64,000 bases of DNA, taken from Aegilops tauschii subsp. strangulata (lineage: Eukaryota > Streptophyta > Magnoliopsida > Poales > Poaceae). Location of the stretch: positions 570,812,880 through 570,876,879 of the forward strand of contig NC_053037.3 in assembly GCF_002575655.3 (NCBI RefSeq). Direction: 5' to 3'. The notes under the pieces were generated by a model, which saw only the letters and a list, made by a program, of their open reading frames with translations, made no database searches and was not told where the DNA came from. Position numbers and translations under genes: made by a program. This document shows, in pieces, positions 56,019-64,000 of this stretch; the first letter of the stretch is position 1; every line of letters begins with the position of its first letter.

Positions 56019-57591
56019 TGCTACCTCTTGAGCACTGCGTTGGTTTTCCCTTGAAGAGGAAAGGGTGATGCAGCAAAGTAGCGTAAGTATTTCCCTCAGT
56101 TTTTGAGAACCAAGGTATCAATCCAGTAGGAGGCTACACGCAAGTCCCTCGCACCTACACAAACAGATAAATCCTTGCAACCAACGCGATAAGGGGTTGT
56201 CAATCCCTACACGGTCACTTACGAGAGTGAGATCTGATAGATATGATAAGATAATATTTGTGGTATTTTTATGATAAAGATGCAAAGTAAAATAAAAGCA
56301 ACGGAAATAACTAAGTGTTGAAAGATTAATATGATGGAAAATAGACCCGGGGGCCATAGGTTTCACTAGTGGCTTCTCTCAAGAGCATAAGTATTTTACG
56401 GTGGGTGAACAAATTACTGTTGAGCAATTGACAGAATTGAGCATAGTTATAAGAATATCTAGGTATGATCATGTATATAGGAATCACGTTCCGAGACAAG
56501 TAGACCGACTCCTGCCTGCATCTACTACTATTACTCCACACACTGACCGCTATCCAGCATGCATCTAGAGTATTAAGTTCATAAGAACAGAGTAACGCTT
56601 TAAGCAAGATGACATGATGTAGAGGGATAAATTCATGCAATATGATAAAAAAACCCCATCTTGTTATCTTCGATGGCAACAATACAATATGTGCCTTGCT
56701 GCCCCTACTGTTACTGGGAAAGGATACCGCAAGATTGAACCCAAAGCTAAGCACTTCTCCCGTTGCAAGAAAGATCAATCTAGTAGGCCAAACCAAACTG
56801 ATAATTCGAAGAGACTTGCAAAGATAACCAAGCATACATAAAAGAATTCAGAAGATTCAAATATTGTTCATAGATAAACTCGATCATAAACCCACAATTC
56901 ATCGGTCTCAACAAACACACCGCAAAAGAAGATTACATCAAATAGATCTCCATGAGAGAGGGGAGAACATTGTATTGAGATCCAAAAAGAGAGAAGAAGC
57001 CATCTAGCTAATAACTATGGACTCGAAGGTCTGAGGTAAACTACTCACACTTCATCGGAGGGGCTATGGTGTTGATGTAGAAGCCCTCCGTGATCGATGC
57101 CCCCTCCGGCGGAGCTCCGGAACAGGCCCCAAGATGGGATCTCGTGGGTACAGAAGGTTGCGGCGGTGGAATTAGGTTTTTGGCTTCGTATCTGATCGTT
57201 TGGGGGTACGTAGGTATATATAGGAGGAAGGAGTACGTCGGTGGAGCAACGTGGGGCCCACGAGGGTGGAGGGCGCGCCCAGGGGGGTAGGCGCGCCCCC
57301 TACCTCGTGGCTTCCTGGTAGCTTTCTTGACATAGGGTCCAAGTCCTCTGGATCATGTTCGTTTCGAAAATCACATTCCCGATGGTTTCATTCCGTTTGG
57401 ACTCCGTTTGATATTCTTTTTCTGCGAAACTCTGAAATAGGCAAAAAACAGTAATTCTGGGCTGGGCCTCCGGTTAATAGGTTAGTCCCAAAAATAATAT
57501 AAAAGTGAATAATAAAGCCCAATAATGTCCAAAACAGAAGATAATATAGCATGGAGCAATAAAAAATTATAGATACGTTGGAGACGTATCA
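56019..57591 (-). mobile_element. Gypsy LTR C, 1,573 bp (5' LTR of element 2)
   Basis: Full ends as in LTR B; its sequence is closest to A and D. Its right flank CACGC lies in the Gypsy integrase and nearly matches GACGC left of LTR A. That makes C and A the outer LTRs of one insertion event. Confidence 0.9.
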
Positions 57592-58345
57592 CACGCTCCT
57601 CATCTAACAGGTCAAGTGCTTCCTGACATGCTTTTTCATTGTCCGCTTCAACATAAGCCGCCACGCGGGGCGAGTCATGAGGGATGTCACTAGGAAGAAC
57701 CGCATCTGCTCCGTAAACTATGAAGAAAGGCGTGTAACCCGTAGACCTGTTGGGTGTGGTATTAATGCTCCATAACACGGAAGGTAACTCCTCCACCCAA
57801 CAACCCGGCGTCCTCTGTAAGGGAACCATAAGCCGGGGCTTGATGCCTCGCAGGATCTCTTGATCGGCTCTCTCAGCTTGACCATTGGACCGGGGCTGAG
57901 CCACTGATGATACATCAAGCCAGATATGTTCACGTTGACATAACTCTTTCATAGCACCCTTGGAGAGATTGGTGCCATTATCTGTTATAATGCTGTGTGG
58001 AAAACTGAAACGGAAGATCACCTTCTTGATGAATTGAACCGCCGTGGCCGCATCACACTTACTGACCGGCTCTGCCTCGACCCACTTAGTGAATTTATCA
58101 ACTGCCACCAAAAGGTGGGTCTTCTTATCCTTGGACCTCTTAAAAGGTCCAACCATATCAAGCCCCCAGACTGCAAACGGCCAAGTAATTGGAATCATCC
58201 GCAATTCTTGAGCCGGCACATGGGCTCGTCGTGAAAACTTCTAACAACCATCACATTTACTGACTAAATCCTCCGCATCCGCATGAGCCGTCTGCCAATA
58301 AAATCCGTGACGAAAAGCTTTAGCAACAAGAGACTTAGACCCGGC
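57592..58345 (-). pseudogene. Gypsy integrase, part 1 of a split gene
   Basis: On the minus strand the zinc-binding segment (AFRHGFYWQTAH...CDGC) is followed by a stop (TAG near 58241). The catalytic core keeps all three acidic residues: Asp in WGLDMVGPF, Asp in IITDNGT and Glu in NGQAERAD. It continues to LLDEER, where the nested block begins, and resumes at 42058. The N-terminal side ends abruptly at 58345, where sequence identical to 30232 begins; everything upstream (protease, RT, RNase H) is missing. Confidence 0.85.
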
Positions 58346-61300
58346 ATGATGACTACTTGATAGTTTAGTGCACCATGCTTAACGGCTTAGAATTGGGACT
58401 TCAAAGACGTTTTGAACATCATGGACCATATGAGATGTTCCAGGAGTTGAAGTTAATATTTCAAGCAAATACCCGAGTTGAGAGATATGAGGTCTCCAAC
58501 AAGTTCTATAGCTAAAAGATGGAGGAGAATAGCTCAAGCAGTGAGCATGTGCTCAGATTGTCTGGGTACTACAATCGCTTGAATCATGGGAGTTAATCTT
58601 CCAGATAAAATAGTGATTGACAGAATTCTCTAGTCACCATCACCAAGTTAGTAGAACTTCGTGATGAACTATAGTATGCAAGGGATGACGAAAACAATTC
58701 CCAAGCTCTTCGCAATGCTAAAATTGGCGAAGGTAGAAATCGAGAAAAACATCAAGTGTTGATGGTTGACAAGACCACTAGTTTCAAAAAAAGGGGCAAA
58801 GGGAAGAAGGGGAACTTCAAGTAGAACGGCAAGCGAGTTGCTGCTGAAGTGAAGAAGCCCAAGTCTGGACCTAAGCCTGAGACTAAGTGCTTCTACTGCA
58901 AAGGGACTGGTCACTGGAAGCGGAAATGCCCCAAGTATTTGGTAGATAAGAAGGATGGCAAAGTGAAACAAAGCTATATTTGATATACATGTTATTGATG
59001 TGTACTTTACTAGTGTTTATAGCAACCCCTCGGTATTTGATACTGGTTCAGTTGCTAAGAGTAGTAACTCGAAACAGGAGTTGTAGAATGAACAGAGACT
59101 AGTTAAGGGTGAAGTGACGATGTGTGTTGGAAGTGGTTCCAAGATTGATATGATCATCATCGCACGCTCCCTACACTTTCGGGATTAGTGTTGAACCTAA
59201 ATAAGTGTTATTTGGTGTTTGCGTTGAGCATGAATATGATTTGATCATGTTTATTGCAATACGGTTATTCATTTAAGTTAGAGAATAATTGTTGTTCTAT
59301 TTACATGAATAAAACCTTCTATGGTCATACACCCAATGAAAATGGTTTGTTGGATCTCAATCGTGGTGATACACATTTTCATAATATTGAAGCCAAAAGA
59401 TGCAAAGTTAATAATGATAGTGCAACTTATTTGTGGCACTGCCGTTTAGGTCATATTGGTGTAAAGCGCATGAAGAAACTCCATACTGATGGACCTTTGG
59501 AATCACTTGATTATGAATCACTTGATGCTTGCGAACCATGCCTCATGGGCAAGATGACTAAGACTCCGTTCTCCGGAACAATGGAGCGAGCAACTGACTT
59601 ATTGGAAATAATACATACTGATGTATGCGATCCGATGAGTGTTGAGGCTCGCGGCGGGTATCATTATTTTCTGACCTTCACAGATGATTTGAGCAGATAT
59701 GGGTATATCTACTTGATGAAACATAAGTCTGAAACATTTGAAAAGTTCAAAGAATTTTAGAGTGAAGTGGAAAACCATCGTGACAAGAAAATAAGGTTTC
59801 TACGATCTGATCGCGGAGACAAATATTTGAGTTACAAGTTTGGTCTTCAATTAAAACAATGTGGAATAGTTTCACAAATTCGTGCCACCTAGAACACCAC
59901 AGCATAATGGTGTGTCCGAACGTCATAACTGTACTTTATTGGATATAGTGCAATCTATGATGTTTCTTACCGATTTACCACTATAGTTTTGGGGTTATGC
60001 ATTAGAGACAGCTGCATTCACGTAAAAAAAAGGGCACCATCTAAATCCGTTTGAGACGACACTGTATGAAATGTGGTTTGGCAAGAAACCAAAGTTGTCA
60101 TTTCTTAAAGTTTGGGGTTGCGATGCTTATAAGAAAAAGTTTCATCCTGATAAGCTCAAACCCAAATCGGAGAAATGTGTCTTCATAGGATACCCAAAGG
60201 AGACAATTGGGTACACCTTCTATCACAGATCCGAAGGCAAGATATTCATTGCTGAGAATGGATCCTTTCTAGAGAAGGAGTTTCTCTTGAAAGAAGTGAG
60301 TGGGAGGAAAGTAGAACTTGATCAGGTAACTGTACCTGCTCCTTTACCGGAAAGTAGTTCATCACAGAAATTTGTTCCTGTGACTCCTACACCAATTAGT
60401 GAGGAAGCTAATGATGATGATCATGTAACTTCAGATCAAGTTACTACCGAACCTCGTAGGTAAACCAGAGTGAGATCCACACCAGAGTGGTACGGTAGTC
60501 CTGTTCTGGAAGTCATGTTACTTGACCATGACGAACCTACGAACTATGAGGAAGCGATGATGAGCCCAGATTCCGCGAAATGGATTGAGGCCATGAAATC
60601 TAAGATAGGATCCATGTATGAGAATAAAGTATGGACTTTGATTGACCTGCCCAATGATCGGCGAGCCATTGAGATTAAATGGATCTTCAAGAGGAAGACG
60701 GACGCTGATAGTAGTGTTACTATCTACAAAGCTAGAATTGTCGCAAAAGGTTTTCAACAAGTTCAAGGTGTTGACTACGATGAGAGTTTCTCACTCGTAT
60801 CTATGCTTAAGTCTGTCCGAATCATGTTAGCAATTGCCGCATTTTATGAAATCTGTCAAATGGATAAACAAAACAGCATTCCTTAATGGATTTATTAAAG
60901 AAGAGTTGTATATGATGCAACCAGAAGGTTTTGTTAATCCTAAAGGTGCTAACAAAATATGCAAGCTCCAGCGATCCATCTATGGACTGGTGCAACCATC
61001 TCAGAGTTGGAATATACGCTTTGATAAGTTGATCAAAGCATATAGTTTTATACAGACTTGCGGTGAAGCCTGTATTTACAAGAAAGTGAGTGGGAGCACT
61101 ACAACATTTCTGATAAGTATATGTGAATGACATATTGTTGATCGGAAATAATGTAGAATTATTCTGCAAAGCATAAAGGATTGTTTGAAAGGAGTTTTTC
61201 AAAGAAAGACCTCGGTGAAGCTGCTTACATATTGAGCATCAAGATCTATAGAGATAGATCAAGACGCTTGATAAGTTTTTTCAATGAGTACATACCTTGA

Positions 61301-62002
61301 CAATATTTTGAAGTAGTTCAAAATGGAACAGTCAAAGAAAGAGTTCTTGCCTGTGTTACAAGGTGTGAAATTGAGTAAGACTCAAAACCCGACCACAACA
61401 GAAGATAGAAAGAGAATGAAAGTCATTCCCTATGCCTCAGCCATAGGTTCTATAAAGTATGCCATGCTGTGTACCAGATCTATTGTATACCCTACACTGA
61501 TTTTGGCAAGGGAGTACAATAGTGATCTAGGAGTAGATCACTGGACAGCGGTCAAAATTACCCTCAGTGGAATAAGGATATATTTCTCGATTATGGAAGT
61601 GACAAAAGGTTCGTCGTAAAGGGTTACGCCAATACAAGTTTTCACACTAATCTAGATGACTCTAAGTCTCGGTCTAGATACATATTGAAAGTGGGAGCAA
61701 TTAGCTAGAGTAGCTCTGTGCAGAGCATTGTAGACATAGAAATTTGCAAAATACTTACGGATCTGAATGTGACAAACCCATTGACTAAAATTATCTCACA
61801 AGCAAAACATGATCACACCTTAGTACTCTTTGGGAGTTAATCACATAGCAATGTGAACTAGATTATTGACTAGTAAACCCTTTGGGTGTTGGTCACATGA
61901 CGATGTGAACTATGGGTGTTAATCACATGGTGATGTGAACTATTGATGTTAAATCACATAGCGATGTGAACTAGATTATGGACTCTAGTGCAAGTGGGAG
62001 AC
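58346..62002 (+). pseudogene. Decayed Copia gag-pol, copy 2 (duplicate of 30232-33888)
   Basis: Every ORF and every stop of the first copy recurs at an offset of exactly 28,114 bp with identical translations, including the zinc knuckle and YVND box. It starts inside gag (GATGACTACTTGATAG). There is no mutation difference that I could see, although the sequence is non-functional and under no constraint. Confidence 0.9.
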
Positions 62003-63738
62003 TGAAGGAAATATGCCCTAGAGGCAATAATAAAGTTATTATTTATTTCCTTATATCATGATAAAATTTTATTAGTCATGCTAGAATTGTATTAACCGGA
62101 AACATGATACATGTGTGAATACATAGACAAACAGAGTGTCACTACTATGCCTCTACTTGACTATCTCGTTGATCAAAGATGGTTATGTTTCCTAGCCATT
62201 GACATGAGTTGTCATTTGATTAACGGGATCACATCATTAGGAGAATGATGTGATTGACTTGACCCATTCCGTTAGCTTAGCACACGATCGTTTAGTATGT
62301 TGCTAATGCTTTCTTCATGACTTATACATGTTCCTATGACTATGAGATTATGCAACTCCCGTTTACCGGAGGAACACTTTGTGTGCTACCAAATGTCACA
62401 ACGTAAATGGGTGATTATAAAGGTGCTCTACAGGTGTCTCCGAAGGTACTTGTTGGGTTGGCGTATTTCGAGATTAGGATTTGTCACTCCGATTGTCGGA
62501 GAGGTATCTCTAGGCCCACTTGGTAATGCACATCACTATAAGCCTTGCAAGCATTGCAACTAATGAGCTAGTTGCGGGATGATGTATTACGGAACGAGTA
62601 AAGAGACTTGCCGGTAACGAGATTGAACTAGGTATTGAGATACCGACGATCGAATCTCGGGCAAGTAACATACCGATGACAAAGGGAACAACGTATGTTG
62701 TTATGCGGTCTGACCGATAAAGATCTTCGTAGAATATGTGGTAGCCAATATGAGCATCCAGGTTCCGCTATTGGTTATTGACCGGAGACGTGTCTCGGTC
62801 ATGTCTACATAGTTTTCGAACCCGTAGGGTCCGCACGCTTAAAGTTAGATGACGGTTATATTATGAGTTTATGTGTTTTGATGTACCGTAGGAGTTCGGA
62901 GTCCCGGATGAGATCAGGGACATGACGAGGAGTCTCGAAATGGTCGAGACGTAAAGATCGATATATTGGACGAATATATTCGGACATCGGAAAGGTTCCG
63001 AGTGATTCGGGTGTTTTCGGAGTACCGGAGAGTTACGGGAATTCGTATTGGGCCTTCATGGGCCATACGGGAAAGGAGAGAAAAACCCCAAAGGGTGGCC
63101 GCACCCCTCCCCATGGACTAGTCGGAATTGGACTAGGGAGGGGGGGTGCCCCCTTCCTTCCTTCTCCTTCTCCCTTCCCTTCTCCTACTCCAACAAGGAA
63201 AGGAGGAGTCCTACTCCCGGTGGGAGTAGGACTCCCCCCTTTGGCACGCCTCTTCCCTTGGCCGGCTGCCTCCTCCTAGGCCGGCCGCCTCCCCCCTTGC
63301 TCCTTTATATACGGGGGCAGGGGGGCACTCCAAAGACACAACAATTGATCTCTTGATCTCTTAGCCGTGTGCGGTGCCCCCGTCCACCATAATCCACCTC
63401 AATAATATCGTAGCGGTGCTTAGGCGAAGCCCTGCGTCGGTAGAACATCATCATCGTCACCACGCCGTCGTGCTGACGGAACTCTCCCTCAAAGCTCGGC
63501 TGGATCGGAGTTCGAGGGACGTCATCGAGCTGAACGTGTGCTGAACTCGGAGGTGCCGTGCGTTCGGTACTTGATCGGTCGGATCGTGAAGACGTACGAC
63601 TACATCAACCGCGTTGTGCTAACGCTTCCGCTTTCGGTCTACGAGGGTACGTGGACAACACTCGCCTCTCACGTTGCTATGCATCACCGTGATCTGCGTG
63701 TGCGTAGGAAATTTTTGAAATTACTACGTTCCCCAACA
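62003..63738 (+). mobile_element. Copia 3' LTR, copy 2
   Basis: Same as 33889-35624, base for base as far as I can read. Both start TGAAGGAAATATGCCC and end CGTTCCCCAACA. Confidence 0.9.
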
Positions 63739-64000
63739 CATACAACGTGTCCGGCTCGGTGGCCTTTTCTACATGCCTTACAATACAAGTTTACATACAT
63801 GGCGGTTTATGTCCGTGGGCCTTAAGCCGCCTTCGGTTTTGGGCCCTCTACCAAGCCTATCTGTGAACCACCATTGTTAACCTGATCTTGGGCTTCGTTT
63901 GAGATGAACCGCCATTGGGATGACCCGGCCCCTCTTGGGCGGGTCATACCTGATAGTCATATCCCCAACATTAGGCCCCAGGTTGATTTGAACTTGTTCA
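63739..64000 (-). mobile_element. Gypsy 3'-terminal DNA, copy 2 (continues past window)
   Basis: Same as 35625-35886. The Copia-to-Gypsy junction is therefore part of the duplication, and the copy runs off the end of the window. Confidence 0.9.

Overview
This window is nuclear DNA of a large-genome grass, most likely wheat or a close Triticeae relative. Several signals agree: Stowaway miniature transposons ending in CTCCC...GGGAG between TA dinucleotides, a Copia LTR of the Angela/BARE-1/WIS type, nested Gypsy elements with a tRNA-Asp primer site, CACTA transposons with TTTGCCGTC subterminal repeats, and a 4.1 kb solo LTR. Genes are split by introns, and there is no operon, Shine-Dalgarno site, CRISPR array or phage-like feature. 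Family names of transposons are assigned by eye.

Left third (1-20,900): two host genes among DNA transposons. SDH4 (minus strand, about 861-3587) encodes a membrane-anchor subunit of mitochondrial complex II. It has two exons around a 2.1 kb intron that holds an old internal duplication. Two GGCCCA (site II) motifs lie just upstream. A DUF295/F-box-like gene (minus strand, 18748-19975) has two exons, a frameshift and a shortened C-terminus. It faces a candidate gene 5' end at 20626 that I cannot name. Between them lie Stowaway elements, a Mutator-like element with 250 bp terminal inverted repeats and a spliceable inner ORF (9557-10758), and a CACTA terminus at 14623 followed by about 4 kb of tandem arrays.

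Middle (20,842-29,720): a 4,112 bp solo LTR with perfect 5 bp target duplications, a complete 1,653 bp non-autonomous CACTA element with perfect 3 bp duplications, and about 2.7 kb of low-copy DNA with diverged internal repeats.

Right half (29,722-64,000): nested retrotransposons. A 5'-truncated, decayed Copia element (29722-35624) abuts a Gypsy element whose pol is on the minus strand and which carries a multi-exon gene in antisense (36822-40482), as in Tat-lineage elements such as Grande. The Gypsy integrase is split by a 15.5 kb nested block (42059-57591). That block contains four LTRs of one family (A, B, C and a partial D), two internal regions with unrelated-looking gag cassettes, and a stray Copia integrase fragment, yet it has only one, imperfect, outer target duplication.

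At 58346 the sequence jumps back to the sequence of position 30232 and then matches it, apparently without a difference, to the window end (5,655 bp). This is either a very recent tandem duplication with a 28,114 bp unit or an assembly error. I see no new defence or metabolic system. The notable material is genome architecture: the duplication, the LTR array with swapped gag cassettes, the antisense gene, and the Pack-MULE-like element.
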